DNA of 64,000 nt from Arthrobacter sp. StoSoilB5 (GTDB lineage: Bacteria > Actinomycetota > Actinomycetes > Actinomycetales > Micrococcaceae): the NCBI RefSeq assembly GCF_019977235.1, contig NZ_AP024646.1:4650001-4714000 (forward strand), read 5' to 3'. A program made the position numbers and the translations under genes. Shown here one piece after another: positions 1 to 8,718 of this stretch. Below the pieces are notes generated by a model. The model did no database searches. It was not told the DNA's origin and saw only the letters and a program-made list of their open reading frames with translations. Positions within the stretch are counted from its first letter, which is position 1. The number at the start of each line of letters is the position of its first letter.

Positions 1-206
1 TCGATGATGACGTTGCGGGCCGTCCGGAAAAGGTAGCTGCGGAGGCTGCCCGTGATCTGCGGGGCATGCTGCCAGACCTTGAGGATGGTTTCCTGCACGA
101 CGTCGTCGGCCAGGTGCGTGTCCGAAGTGCAACTGAGCACAAAGCGCTTCAAGGCGGTGCCGTGATCGCGGTAGATTGCCGCCACCACGTCCTCGTCCAA
201 CGGCAT
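1..206 (-). CDS. ECF RNA polymerase sigma factor, 3' end missing
   Basis: Only the first 68 or so codons lie in the window; the gene runs off the left edge. The visible part is a sigma-70 region 2: an N-terminal DEDVVAAIYRDHG stretch, then LADDVVQETILKVWQHAP and a segment ending LFRTARNVI, the usual core-binding and -10-reading helices of a group 4 (ECF) sigma factor. The ATG at 204-206 is chosen because a strong AAGGAGGTGG ribosome site precedes it. The upstream promoter matches the TGAACC-N16-CGTC pattern known for mycobacterial SigL, so a SigL/ECF19-like, self-activating sigma is inferred. An anti-sigma gene would be expected just outside the window. Confidence 0.85.
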   Translation of the reverse strand, partial: MPLDEDVVAAIYRDHGTALKRFVLSCTSDTHLADDVVQETILKVWQHAPQITGSLRSYLFRTARNVII

Positions 207-246
207 AGCCACCTCCTTCGCACAGTGTCCTGCTGCCCTACCCTCA

Positions 247-275
247 TACGACGCCGCGCGCGGGAAAAAGGTTCA
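247..275 (-). promoter_or_regulatory. ECF-type promoter reading toward the sigma gene
   Basis: On the minus strand TGAACC (275-270) is followed by exactly 16 bases and then CGTCGTA (253-247), about 40 bases before the sigma ATG. TGAACC-N16-CGT is the published consensus of M. tuberculosis SigL. The -35 is one half of an 18-bp palindrome shared with the divergent promoter. Autoregulation is inferred. Confidence 0.6.
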
Positions 276-281
276 GCTACT

Positions 282-310
282 TGAACCATTCTTCCCCCGC
301 TGGCGTCGTA
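282..310 (+). promoter_or_regulatory. ECF-type promoter reading toward the lipoprotein
   Basis: TGAACC (282-287), 16-base spacer, then CGTCGTA (304-310). Elements and spacing are identical to those of the minus-strand promoter, and the two -35 hexamers form GGTTCA-N6-TGAACC at 270-287. It lies about 50 bases upstream of the lipoprotein ATG, so the lipoprotein is a likely direct target of the neighbouring sigma factor. Confidence 0.6.
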
Positions 311-358
311 GGGGTTAGCGCCGACCCATCCCGGCCGGCCCCGTCAAAGGAGCTAAAG

Positions 359-895
359 ATGAGAAATAGACTCAGCGTTGGAATCGGCGCAGTGGTTTTC
401 GCCGTGGCTCTTGCCGGTTGCGCGGGAAGCCCGGGGACGAGCACTACGTCCTCTGCCGCTCCAACCACCGCCACGTCCTCGACGGCGCCCACCACCGTGT
501 CGCCTACCTCCAGTCCCGCCACCGCGGGTGCAGAAATGAAGGTTGCGTCATCCAGCGCAGGGCAGATCGTGGTGGACAGCAAGGGCATGAGCCTGTACTT
601 CTTCACCAAGGACGTCAAGGACTCAGGAACCAGCGCCTGCACCGGCGCCTGCCTGACGGCTTGGCCGGTATTCACGACGACGTCGGATAAGCCAGCCGTT
701 GAAGGCGTCAGTGGCACCGTGGGAACCATAGCTACCCCTGACGGGAAGAAGCAGGTCACCCTCAATGGCATGCCGCTGTACTACTACGCCAAGGACAAAG
801 CACCGGGCGATGTCACCGGCCAAGGCGTCCAAAGTGTCTGGTACCTGGTCAGCCCGAGTGGGGAGATGATCAAGGGGGCTGCGTCGGGTTACTGA
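359..895 (+). CDS. Secreted-repeat lipoprotein (COG4315 / Lipoprotein_15 family)
   Basis: A 178-residue predicted lipoprotein. The signal peptide has a basic start, a hydrophobic core and a lipobox LAGC with the lipidated Cys at residue 21. A Ser/Thr/Ala/Pro linker (about 25-55) follows, then two copies of the family repeat: one around SKGMSLYFFTKD with a CTGACLTAWPVF motif, the second around LNGMPLYYYAKD ending in VWYLVSPSG. The ATG at 359 is preferred over one at 281 because AAAGGAG precedes it and the signal peptide starts there. The biochemical role of the family is not established. The ECF promoter suggests a cell-envelope stress or redox role, which is inference. Confidence 0.8.
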   Translation: MRNRLSVGIGAVVFAVALAGCAGSPGTSTTSSAAPTTATSSTAPTTVSPTSSPATAGAEMKVASSSAGQIVVDSKGMSLYFFTKDVKDSGTSACTGACLTAWPVFTTTSDKPAVEGVSGTVGTIATPDGKKQVTLNGMPLYYYAKDKAPGDVTGQGVQSVWYLVSPSGEMIKGAASGY

Positions 896-994
896 GGTTC
901 TTGGTTCCGCCGCCGAGTTCGCGGGAACCCTTCCGTATAGCCGGAACCTTCCCTGCGAGCGCGCAGGTTTCCAGCGAACTCACGCCCGGCACCA

Positions 995-1942
995 TCACCT
1001 GAACGCCCGAAGTATGCGCTCCTTAAAGGCGCGCTCTTGAAAGAGGTCCTGCCATTCGACACGAATAAACCGCCAGCCCTCCTCAACAAGTGCCTTCTCC
1101 CGTCGCCGCTCCTGGAAGATGACCTCATCCGTAGGTTTGTAGTCGAAGTATTTGGTTCGTCCGTCGAACTCCAAGGCCAGCTTTTCCTCGTCCCATGCGA
1201 AATCCATGCGATGGCGCCCTAAGCGGGACTGAACTTCGAATTGTGGCTGTGGTGGCTTAATCCGCAGCCTTTGCAGCAACTCACGGGTCAGCGTTTCGCC
1301 CGCAGACTCGGAGCGGGTATCCGCGTTGTCCAAGGCCTTGCGCAGCGTACGAATTCCCCGCCTTCCGGCAGACGCCGCAGCCATGTTTGAAAGTGTGCTG
1401 ATGTCGGCCCCCAGTCTCAGCCCATGATCCATGATCACCAGCGCTTTGGGATAACTAAGCATCCTGGCACAGTCGGAAATGGTTCGCTCAAGGCTCGTCG
1501 CACGCAGCCCTTGAACCTCCACGACGTCGTCCTCACGGTAGCTTTCTGTATGTCCTCGAACATCCTTGCCCCAACGATCGGATGAGGGCCTGACCGGGTG
1601 GAGAACATGAACCTTGTCATCAACACCCCATACGAAGAGACCATGGAGTCGTGCCGCCGAAAGATGGCTGTAGACGAAGCCACGCGTTGACGTTGTCAGG
1701 GTTCCATGAGCGTGCGCCACAATCCGTGCCTTGGCTTGTCCTCTCGCACCCAGGGCGTTCCACCTGCTCGCCCTGACATAACAGCCGTACCTCAAACGAC
1801 GCACCTCACCGGAGTCCACCAGCGCCTTGATGCCTCGACTGTTGAGACCAAGGCGGAGCAACTCGTCGGTTCGCCACATGTTCCCGCGCTCGGGTAGTGA
1901 ACGGGCTTTCAGGACGGCGGTTTCAGTAGGTGTTGGATCCAT
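995..1942 (-). CDS. AbiEi-like N-terminal domain with DUF559 nuclease-like C-terminus
   Basis: A 315-residue protein. The N-terminus (about 15-65) has the winged-helix look of AbiEi antitoxins: RTDELLRLGLNSRGIKALV followed by RRLRYGCYVR. The C-terminus (about 225-310) resembles DUF559/Vsr-like PD-(D/E)XK proteins, with MDFAWDEEKLALEFDGRTKY, then a glutamate/arginine helix and GWRFIRVEWQDLF. Such fusions are common as single genes in Arthrobacter relatives. No partner AbiEii toxin gene is adjacent, so a toxin-antitoxin role is not supported here. A DNA-binding or nuclease function is likely but unproven. Confidence 0.6.
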   Translation of the reverse strand: MDPTPTETAVLKARSLPERGNMWRTDELLRLGLNSRGIKALVDSGEVRRLRYGCYVRASRWNALGARGQAKARIVAHAHGTLTTSTRGFVYSHLSAARLHGLFVWGVDDKVHVLHPVRPSSDRWGKDVRGHTESYREDDVVEVQGLRATSLERTISDCARMLSYPKALVIMDHGLRLGADISTLSNMAAASAGRRGIRTLRKALDNADTRSESAGETLTRELLQRLRIKPPQPQFEVQSRLGRHRMDFAWDEEKLALEFDGRTKYFDYKPTDEVIFQERRREKALVEEGWRFIRVEWQDLFQERAFKERILRAFR

Positions 1943-2180
1943 CGATTCAGCATGGCGAGCTCACATGGGATCGCAGAAGCACCGTGGCACGTTATGTGGA
2001 TAACGGAGCGCCGATACCGCTGAAACGGTGCGAGAACGCGGAAGGTTTGCCTGCGTGGCCGCAGTGTTCCAGCGAAGTTCGCCCACAGTACACGACGCGC
2101 TCGGGCTACCATCGGGTCATGGGTCAGATCCCCGGGCTACGCCGATTTCATGCTGCGGGACGTCGTGGGAACGCGCCAGG

Positions 2181-2221
2181 ATCGCCGGAACGCTACGGCG
2201 ATCCCGCAGCGTTCCGGCGAT
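2181..2221. repeat. 14-bp perfect inverted repeat (hairpin)
   Basis: ATCGCCGGAACGCT (2181-2194) and AGCGTTCCGGCGAT (2208-2221) are exact reverse complements around a 13-base spacer. It lies just downstream of the minus-strand gene ending at 2253. No T-run follows on either strand, so a simple rho-independent terminator is not well supported. Confidence 0.6.
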
Positions 2222-2225
2222 CTCG

Positions 2226-2250
2226 GCGAGGCGAGGCGAGGCGAGGTGAG
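2226..2250. repeat. GCGAG pentanucleotide tandem repeat
   Basis: Four perfect GCGAG units and a fifth GTGAG unit abut the 3' end of the minus-strand gene at 2253. The 310-base gap 1943-2252 otherwise holds only the hairpin; I see no gene in it. Confidence 0.7.
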
Positions 2251-2252
2251 GT

Positions 2253-3101
2253 TTACGCGTCCGTGAGCTCCTCGGACTCCTCGAACTCCACGGCAGCGAT
2301 GATTTCCTTCGTCTCCGGGTGGATCATGAAGGCTTCCTCGTCGTCCTCCACCATGATGTAGTCGCCGTGGTCGGTGGCGAAGTGCCAGGCGAGGGTCTTC
2401 ACGCCGTCGTGCTCGTAGTTGGGGTCCCCCATGGTGATCTTCTGGAGCGCGTAGCCGGCGACGTCGCACAGTTCCCGGATGATGACCTCGAACTCGGGCG
2501 CGTTGGCGAGGGCTTCTTCGTCTGCTTCAGCCTGGCGCTCGGCAAGGTCTGGAATCAGGGCAACTCGCCCGGCAATGTGTGCTTCCAACTCCCCGTCGGA
2601 AAGAACCAACAACCCGGACTGGTTCCGGAGGTAAGCGGCGTTGAGTTCGATGATGTCTTCCTCTTCCAGCAATGCCTCGAATTCGCCGTCCAGCTCATCC
2701 AGCACAACAACAGCCGCGAGAGGGGTTTCGGACTCGTCCAGGTCGCCGTCGAGGTAGGCCTCGGCCTCGCCCTCGCTCAACTCATCAAAGGCTGCAGCTG
2801 TACGGTTGAACAGGTCCAGGTGCCGTGTGGCACCCATGCCTTCCAAACCGGCCCGCACATAGGCGTCCAGCTCTTCACGCTCGGGAGCGGTGAACACGTA
2901 CTGCGCGAATCCACCGGCCAATGCCTGGGTCAGGTAGAAGTCAACAAAGTAGCTGTTGAGCGCAGCGGGCGCGATTTCGTCGCTGTTGAGGAGCTCCTGG
3001 TACATCTGGTTCACGACGTTGACGTTGGAATCCACTACGTCTGCATTGCCGGCTTCGAAGCTGGTCTTGTTCAGGACGACGGGGTACTCGTTGGTAGTCA
3101 T
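2253..3101 (-). CDS. Acidic DUF4375 / DMP19-like protein
   Basis: A 282-residue, strongly acidic protein (runs such as ELSEGEAEAY and DGDLDESE) without a signal peptide or membrane segment. Residues about 28-75, with NVVNQMYQELL and NSYFVDFYLTQALAGGFAQYVF, resemble the DUF4375 domain of DMP19, a Neisseria DNA-mimic protein. The C-terminal part (about 190-282) contains a D-x-N-Y-E-H-D segment and a FATDHGDYIMVEDDEEAF stretch that I do not recognise. It is divergent from the SNF2 helicase gene with 165 bases between them. DNA mimicry is only a possibility raised by acidity and family resemblance. Confidence 0.5.
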   Translation of the reverse strand: MTTNEYPVVLNKTSFEAGNADVVDSNVNVVNQMYQELLNSDEIAPAALNSYFVDFYLTQALAGGFAQYVFTAPEREELDAYVRAGLEGMGATRHLDLFNRTAAAFDELSEGEAEAYLDGDLDESETPLAAVVVLDELDGEFEALLEEEDIIELNAAYLRNQSGLLVLSDGELEAHIAGRVALIPDLAERQAEADEEALANAPEFEVIIRELCDVAGYALQKITMGDPNYEHDGVKTLAWHFATDHGDYIMVEDDEEAFMIHPETKEIIAAVEFEESEELTDA

Positions 3102-3266
3102 GGGAAATCCTCACTGCTGAAAGCTGTTGGTGCTCCGGACCCTTTCAACGTACGCGTGGGAGCAGCGCCGCAATCGAGGTAGAGGTTAACAGCGGGCGAA
3201 GTTTGGGAGCCGTTTTCTGCTGACTAAGATTGAGCAGATAACCTCCTGCCGAAAGTAGCCCGACGC

Positions 3267-6200
3267 ATGCCGTCCCACACAGACGAAACCTGGGAACTGG
3301 CCATACAGACTCCTGCCATTAACGACCGCTCCTTGGCGGCCGGGTTGGCCTATGCCATGGGCAGCCGCGTGAGCGGAATTTCTTTCGATTCGGCCACCGG
3401 CCTCTTGCTTGGCAAGGTCCGCGGCACCGGTCCGCAACCGTATTCGACGTCGGCAAAGCTGGTTCGCAAGCCCAGTGGCTGGAGCTGCACAGTAGGTATT
3501 TGCAGCTGCCCTGTCCGCAAGGATTGCAAGCATGTGGCCGCGTTGCTTTTCACGGCTGAGGACCACCCGACCATCCGCGCCCAGCTGTTGTCGCAAGCAC
3601 CCGGAATCCAGACCTCGCGCCTTGGTTCCTCCGAGCAGGGCGGTTCCGCCCGGCCGGCATGGGAGCAAGCCCTCAACAGGCTGATCGCGAAGCCAGGCAC
3701 TGCGCCCAGCACTGCCGGAATTCCGTTGGCCCTGCAGTTCGAGGTTGAGGAACCGGCCGCCCACTTCTCCTACACAGGCCGCCGCGACCCCATGCGCAGC
3801 GTCCGGCAACTCAAGGCCCGCCCCGTCATGATGGGAGCCAAGGGCAAATGGATCCGCGGCGACGTCTCCTGGAACAACCTCAGCTACGTCAGTTTCCGCC
3901 GCGAATTCAACGAGGCACACGTCGAGTGGCTTCAGACTTTCCTGGCTGCGCACGGCTCAAGTAATGGGCGCCAGCAACCGTCCGGCGCCATGTGGTTGAG
4001 CCTGAACGATTTTGCCGCCAAGAACCTTTGGGCGCTTCTCGCCGACGCCTCAAAAGCCGGCATTCCGCTGATTCACGCCGCTGGTAGTGAGCCTGTCCAC
4101 GTCGAGACCCAACCCGCCGTCGTCGGGCTTAGTTTGGCGCGCCTTGAAGCGCCCGGCGCCAAGGACCACAAGCAAACGCCCGACGGCGGCCTGCAGCTTG
4201 CGCCGTCGGTGACGGTAGGCGGCGAGCAGATCGACGCCGGAACTGTGGGCTTCCTGGGCAAGCCAGCGTACGGGATCTTCTTCACGCATTCGGGTGCCGA
4301 AACCCTGCCCGGGGTGCCGCAGCAGAACAACCTGATCACGCTCGCCCCGATTGAGGGCGGCGTCAGTGACGAACTGCTCGAGTTTGTCACCGAGGGCGAG
4401 ACGCTCTTGATTCCGGCTGAGGACGAGAGCCGGTTCCTGACCTCGTTCTACCCGAAGCTGCGGCAGTCAACGCCTGTCAAGGCAGCGGATGAATCGGTTG
4501 AACTCCCAACTCTGGCGGTCCCCACGCTCTCCCTGCTCGCCAATTACGGCACCGACCATAAGGTCCGGCTGCACTGGGAGTGGCATTACAAGTCCGGCAC
4601 GTTGGTCACCGCTCAGCCGCTGTGGCGGCACCCCGAAGATCGCGGCTACCGCGATGACCCGGAGGAAGCCCGGATCCTGGAGTCGCTCGGGCGGCCGTGG
4701 GACGTGGTTCCTGCCCTGGCGGAATCGGCCACGGGTGGCTGGGGCGCTCCGCGGCTCGCGGCTTCGGCTGAGCTTTCCGGACTGGACACGCTGGCCTTCA
4801 CCGAGGAGGTCCTGCCAACGCTCAAGGACCTGCCCGATGTGGTGGTTGAGACCTCCGGCGACATCGCTGATTACCGCGAGGCCGCCGAAGCTCCCGTCGT
4901 CTCCATTTCCACGAAGGAAACGGCGAGCGGCGACTGGTTCGATCTCGGCATCGTGATCACGCTCGAAGGCGAACCGGTCTCGTTTGCTGCCGTGTTCTCA
5001 GCCTTGGCTGCCGGGATGAGCCGGATGCTGTTGCCCAGCGGCGCCTACTTCTCCCTGGATCTGCCTGAACTGCACCAGCTCCGTGCGTTGATCGACGAAG
5101 CCCGCTCCCTGCAGGACAACCCGGACAACAAGGACGGCACCCTGCAGATCAGCCGCTTCCAGGCCGGGCTCTGGGACGAACTCGCGCAGCTCGGCATCGT
5201 TGACGAACAGGCCGCGGCGTGGCGCGAAGCTGTTGGCGGACTGCTCGACGACGGCGTGACCGGACTTCCGCTGCCGGCAGGCCTCAACGCTGAGCTGCGT
5301 CCGTATCAGCTTGAAGGTTTCAACTGGCTCAGCTTCCTGTTCAAGCACAGCCTTGGCGGTGTGCTGGCGGATGACATGGGCTTGGGTAAGACCGTTCAGG
5401 CGATCGCGCTGATCTGTGCGGCCAAGGAGATGGCTGCTGCTGTTAATAAGGCTGATGGTGCCGAGACCCGTGCTCCTTTCCTGGTGGTGGCCCCCACCAG
5501 TGTGGTGAGCAACTGGGCCGCCGAAGCGCAACGGTTCGCTCCCGGACTCGTGGTGCGGACCGTCGGTGAAACCTTCGCCAAGAGCGGCCTTTCACCCATC
5601 GACGCATTGGCGGGCGCCGACGTCGTTATTACTTCGTATGCCCTGTTCCGCATAGATTACGATGCTTACGCATCATTCCAATGGGCCGGTCTCATGCTGG
5701 ACGAGGCGCAGTTCGTGAAGAACCACCAATCCAAGGCATACCAGTGTGCGCGCAAGCTTCCGGCACGGTTCAAGCTCGCCATCACGGGCACGCCGCTGGA
5801 GAACAACCTCATGGAGTTCTGGGCGCTGACGTCTATTGTGGCGCCCGGGCTGTTCCCTAGCCCTAAACGGTTCGCGGAAAACTACCAAAAGCCCGTTGAA
5901 AAGAACGGTGATTCAGCGCAGTTGGGCAAGCTCCGGCGTCGTGTCCGTCCGCTGATGATGCGCCGCACCAAAGAGCAGGTCATCAAGGATCTGCCGCCCA
6001 AGCAGGAGCAGGTCCTTGAGGTCGTGCTCAACCCGCGGCACCAGAAGGTTTACCAGACACATCTGCAGCGTGAGCGGCAGAAGATCCTCGGGCTGATCGA
6101 CGACGTCAACAAGAACCGCTTCACGATCTTCCAGTCGTTGACATTGCTCAGGCAGCTCAGTTTGGATGCTTCGCTGGTGGATTCTTCGTTGTCTGGAGTG

Positions 6201-6710
6201 CGGTCGTCCAAGCTCGATGTGCTGTTCGAACAGCTGGAAGACCTGATCTCCGAGGGCCACAGGGCGCTGATCTTCAGCCAGTTCACGGGATTCCTGGGCA
6301 AGGTGCGTGAGCGTTTGGATGCCGAGGGCGTGGAGTACTGCTACCTCGATGGCAGCACACGGAACCGCGGGGATGTGGTGAGCGAGTTCAAGAACGGTGC
6401 CGCTCCCGTGTTCCTGATCTCGCTGAAGGCCGGTGGCTTCGGACTCAACCTGACCGAGGCTGACTATGTGTTCCTGCTGGATCCGTGGTGGAACCCGGCG
6501 TCCGAGGCACAGGCCGTGGACCGCACGCACCGCATCGGGCAGGCCCGGAACGTTATGGTCTACCGGTTGGTTGCGAAGGACACCATCGAAGAGAAGGTCA
6601 TGGCGCTGAAGGCCAAGAAGTCGCAGCTGTTCGCGGATGTGATGGAAGGCGACGCCCTGGCTGGTGGCTCGTTGACGGCGGAGGACCTGGCGGCGCTGTT
6701 CGCGGAGTAA
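3267..6710 (+). CDS. SWIM zinc-finger SNF2-family helicase
   Basis: A 1147-residue Swi2/Snf2 ATPase. A SWIM finger (CSCPVRKDCKH, about 79-90) lies near the N-terminus, followed by about 550 residues of poorly conserved sequence. The SNF2 core begins near 665 with RPYQLEGFNWLSFLF; Walker A is DDMGLGKT (about 700), motif II is DEAQ rather than DEAH (about 812), and the helicase C domain has IFSQFTGFLGKVRERL, GFGLNLTEADYV and HRIGQ (about 1088). It should be an ATP-driven DNA translocase that remodels DNA-protein complexes; the cellular role of bacterial members is mostly unknown. It is transcribed alone. Confidence 0.9.
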   Translation: MPSHTDETWELAIQTPAINDRSLAAGLAYAMGSRVSGISFDSATGLLLGKVRGTGPQPYSTSAKLVRKPSGWSCTVGICSCPVRKDCKHVAALLFTAEDHPTIRAQLLSQAPGIQTSRLGSSEQGGSARPAWEQALNRLIAKPGTAPSTAGIPLALQFEVEEPAAHFSYTGRRDPMRSVRQLKARPVMMGAKGKWIRGDVSWNNLSYVSFRREFNEAHVEWLQTFLAAHGSSNGRQQPSGAMWLSLNDFAAKNLWALLADASKAGIPLIHAAGSEPVHVETQPAVVGLSLARLEAPGAKDHKQTPDGGLQLAPSVTVGGEQIDAGTVGFLGKPAYGIFFTHSGAETLPGVPQQNNLITLAPIEGGVSDELLEFVTEGETLLIPAEDESRFLTSFYPKLRQSTPVKAADESVELPTLAVPTLSLLANYGTDHKVRLHWEWHYKSGTLVTAQPLWRHPEDRGYRDDPEEARILESLGRPWDVVPALAESATGGWGAPRLAASAELSGLDTLAFTEEVLPTLKDLPDVVVETSGDIADYREAAEAPVVSISTKETASGDWFDLGIVITLEGEPVSFAAVFSALAAGMSRMLLPSGAYFSLDLPELHQLRALIDEARSLQDNPDNKDGTLQISRFQAGLWDELAQLGIVDEQAAAWREAVGGLLDDGVTGLPLPAGLNAELRPYQLEGFNWLSFLFKHSLGGVLADDMGLGKTVQAIALICAAKEMAAAVNKADGAETRAPFLVVAPTSVVSNWAAEAQRFAPGLVVRTVGETFAKSGLSPIDALAGADVVITSYALFRIDYDAYASFQWAGLMLDEAQFVKNHQSKAYQCARKLPARFKLAITGTPLENNLMEFWALTSIVAPGLFPSPKRFAENYQKPVEKNGDSAQLGKLRRRVRPLMMRRTKEQVIKDLPPKQEQVLEVVLNPRHQKVYQTHLQRERQKILGLIDDVNKNRFTIFQSLTLLRQLSLDASLVDSSLSGVRSSKLDVLFEQLEDLISEGHRALIFSQFTGFLGKVRERLDAEGVEYCYLDGSTRNRGDVVSEFKNGAAPVFLISLKAGGFGLNLTEADYVFLLDPWWNPASEAQAVDRTHRIGQARNVMVYRLVAKDTIEEKVMALKAKKSQLFADVMEGDALAGGSLTAEDLAALFAE

Positions 6711-6725
6711 TCCCCCAACTAGCTC

Positions 6726-6766
6726 GCATTAGTGGTTCTATGAGCCCTCATTGCAAGCACTAATGC
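6726..6766. repeat. Inverted repeat between convergent genes, possible terminator
   Basis: GCATTAGTG (6726-6734) and CACTAATGC (6758-6766) are perfect reverse complements separated by 23 bases. They fill the 59-base gap between the helicase stop and the convergent MFS gene. The stem could act as a bidirectional transcription barrier, but the long loop and lack of a T-run make this uncertain. It may belong to a dispersed repeat family. Confidence 0.5.
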
Positions 6767-6769
6767 CGG

Positions 6770-7948
6770 TCAGTCGTCCAACCGCACCCCGCGCAGCAAC
6801 AGCATCGTTCCGCCCACTGCGACGGCTGAGGCAAGGAAAACTCCCGCCGCACCGAGACCTACCGCCACAACACCGATGACGCTCGGCAGGACAACTTGGC
6901 CCACTCTGTTCCCGGCGAGCCTCAAGGCCAGCGCGCGTCCCCGTTGCCCTTCGGGCGCTTGGGCTGAGAGCCAGGACATGGTCAGCGGTTGTCCGATTCC
7001 CAGCCCGAGGCCCAGGAATGCCATGACAATGAACAGCAGCCATACGGGCATCGGAATGGCCGCTACCGCCAGCGAGGCCGTGGAAACCGCAAGGCTCAGG
7101 ACCAGCAACCTCATCCGTCCCAACTTCCGGGACATGTTGCCAAGCCCAATTCGGGAGACCATCGAGAACCCGGCGCGAACAGTCAACATGAGACCGACTG
7201 TGGCCGCAGTCAGGCCCCGTTCAGCGCCAAGCGCAGGCAGGTAGACCACCGTAAGGTCCACCACTGCCAGCACCGTGGCGCTCGTTGCCAATGCCCGGAC
7301 CACGCCCGGCGTTCTCAACAAGGACATGGCGCCACCCTTAGGGCTGTCCGCTGTCTTGGCCTTGCTCCTCCGGCCACTGACTCGGCCGGAGATAACGAAC
7401 GTGGTCAGGAACAGCACCAGGCCCATGCCGACGGACAGTATGAAGATGGCCTGCGTATTAGGCCGCACAGAAGCGCCGCCTACCAGCGAAATGGCCAGCG
7501 GACCAAGGGCCTGGCCCAGCGAGGCTGCGAACGTCAGGTACCCGAAGGCCGAATCGAGCCGGGTGGAGTTCGCATTGTTCGCAACCACCGCCTGCTGCCC
7601 CACCACGCAAGCCAACTGCCCGGCGCCAAGAAGCGCAGTTCCGGCCACCAACGCGGGAACGGACGTTCCGAAGAACAGCAGAAAAGCGGAACAACCCAGC
7701 ACGACGGCGGACCCGATCGCCATGAGCCGACGCTCACCGAGGCGATCCACCAGTCCGCCAATCGGCAGCGCGAGGAGTAGTGGGAAGACTGCGTAACTGG
7801 CAGCGAGAAGACCGAGTGCAAACCCGGGGACATCGAGTTCCAGGGCCCGGTAGCTGGTGGCTGGCCGTACCAGGAAGGTGACGGCCTGGATGAGGGCCGA
7901 GTGGATCAGGAGTGCCGTGGACGAGCGTCGTCCGAGTTCGCCGATCAT
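6770..7948 (-). CDS. MFS transporter
   Basis: A 392-residue inner-membrane protein with about 12 hydrophobic segments and the MFS loop 2-3 signature GGLVDRLGERRLMAIGS (about 64-80). It resembles sugar/drug efflux members of the superfamily; the substrate cannot be deduced. Its start overlaps the stop of the upstream GntR gene by 4 bases (7945-7948), so the two are co-transcribed and translationally coupled, and the regulator probably controls the exporter. Confidence 0.85.
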   Translation of the reverse strand: MIGELGRRSSTALLIHSALIQAVTFLVRPATSYRALELDVPGFALGLLAASYAVFPLLLALPIGGLVDRLGERRLMAIGSAVVLGCSAFLLFFGTSVPALVAGTALLGAGQLACVVGQQAVVANNANSTRLDSAFGYLTFAASLGQALGPLAISLVGGASVRPNTQAIFILSVGMGLVLFLTTFVISGRVSGRRSKAKTADSPKGGAMSLLRTPGVVRALATSATVLAVVDLTVVYLPALGAERGLTAATVGLMLTVRAGFSMVSRIGLGNMSRKLGRMRLLVLSLAVSTASLAVAAIPMPVWLLFIVMAFLGLGLGIGQPLTMSWLSAQAPEGQRGRALALRLAGNRVGQVVLPSVIGVVAVGLGAAGVFLASAVAVGGTMLLLRGVRLDD

Positions 7949-8610
7949 TCGACCACAAGGCCCGCGCCTGAAATGGCACGCATCGTCTCGTCACGGGCGG
8001 CGATGACGTGCTCGAACGCGATCTTCGCCGCCTTGTCTGGCTCCTTTGATGCGATGGCTTCCACGAGTACGCGGTGATCGGCAAGAGCCTGTTCCCGGCG
8101 CTCACCGGAATTGTTGGTGAAATGCCGGTATCTCTCAACCTGGCTGGAGATCTGGTCATGGAAGCGTTGTGCCCACGAATTCCCGGCGATACCTGCGATG
8201 GTGGCGTGCAGTGTCACCCCGTATTTCATGGCTTCATCAGCGAATCCCACCATGGCCGCATTTCGTTCAAGGATGCCCTGCAGCTTTTCGATATCGTCCG
8301 CCGTCGCCTTGGCACACGCTTCGCGGGCCATCAACGATTCCAGTGCTGCCCGAACGTCGTACAGTTCGGCAATCGCCGTCTCATCCAGCGCCGGAACCAC
8401 CACTCCCCCGGTGGCTTGCTGCTCCAGGAGGCTCTCCGAAATCAAGCGCCGGATAGCTTCCCTCAGCGGGGTACGGCTGACTTGCAGCGCGGTAGCCATG
8501 GCGGGCTCGTAAACGCGCTCACCTGGTTTGAGCTCCAGGCTGAGAATCCGGCGTTTCAGCTCGCTGTAGACGACGTGTGCCCCGGTGTTCCGTGGTTGTT
8601 GATGGGCCAT
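7945..8610 (-). CDS. GntR-family (FadR/FCD) transcriptional regulator
   Basis: 221 residues. The N-terminal winged helix (about 10-75) has VYSELKRRILSLELKPGERV, the S-R-T-P-L-R-E-A-I-R-R-L recognition helix and an ERVYEPAMATALQVS turn. The C-terminal all-helical FCD ligand domain (about 80-215) has the D-x3-R pattern in YDVRAALESLMA and conserved histidines. It is first gene of a two-gene operon with the MFS transporter. A TGTATA-N4-TATACA operator lies about 30 bases upstream, suggesting autorepression relieved by a small carboxylate-type ligand. Confidence 0.88.
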   Translation of the reverse strand: MAHQQPRNTGAHVVYSELKRRILSLELKPGERVYEPAMATALQVSRTPLREAIRRLISESLLEQQATGGVVVPALDETAIAELYDVRAALESLMAREACAKATADDIEKLQGILERNAAMVGFADEAMKYGVTLHATIAGIAGNSWAQRFHDQISSQVERYRHFTNNSGERREQALADHRVLVEAIASKEPDKAAKIAFEHVIAARDETMRAISGAGLVVE

Positions 8611-8640
8611 GGGGGCGTCCTTGGGCTAGAAATGTGTACT

Positions 8641-8656
8641 TGTATACATCTATACA
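8641..8656. promoter_or_regulatory. Candidate GntR operator
   Basis: TGTATA-CATC-TATACA is a perfect inverted repeat with a 4-base centre, upstream of the gntR start at 8610. FadR/FCD-type regulators typically bind short TNGTATACNA-like palindromes. Binding by the adjacent regulator is inferred. Confidence 0.6.
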
Positions 8657-8718
8657 CCGTGAGGAAACGCGTTCCAAATCTCCGTGCATGAGGCGCGCAG
8701 ATCCTTCCCTAGAGGGTT

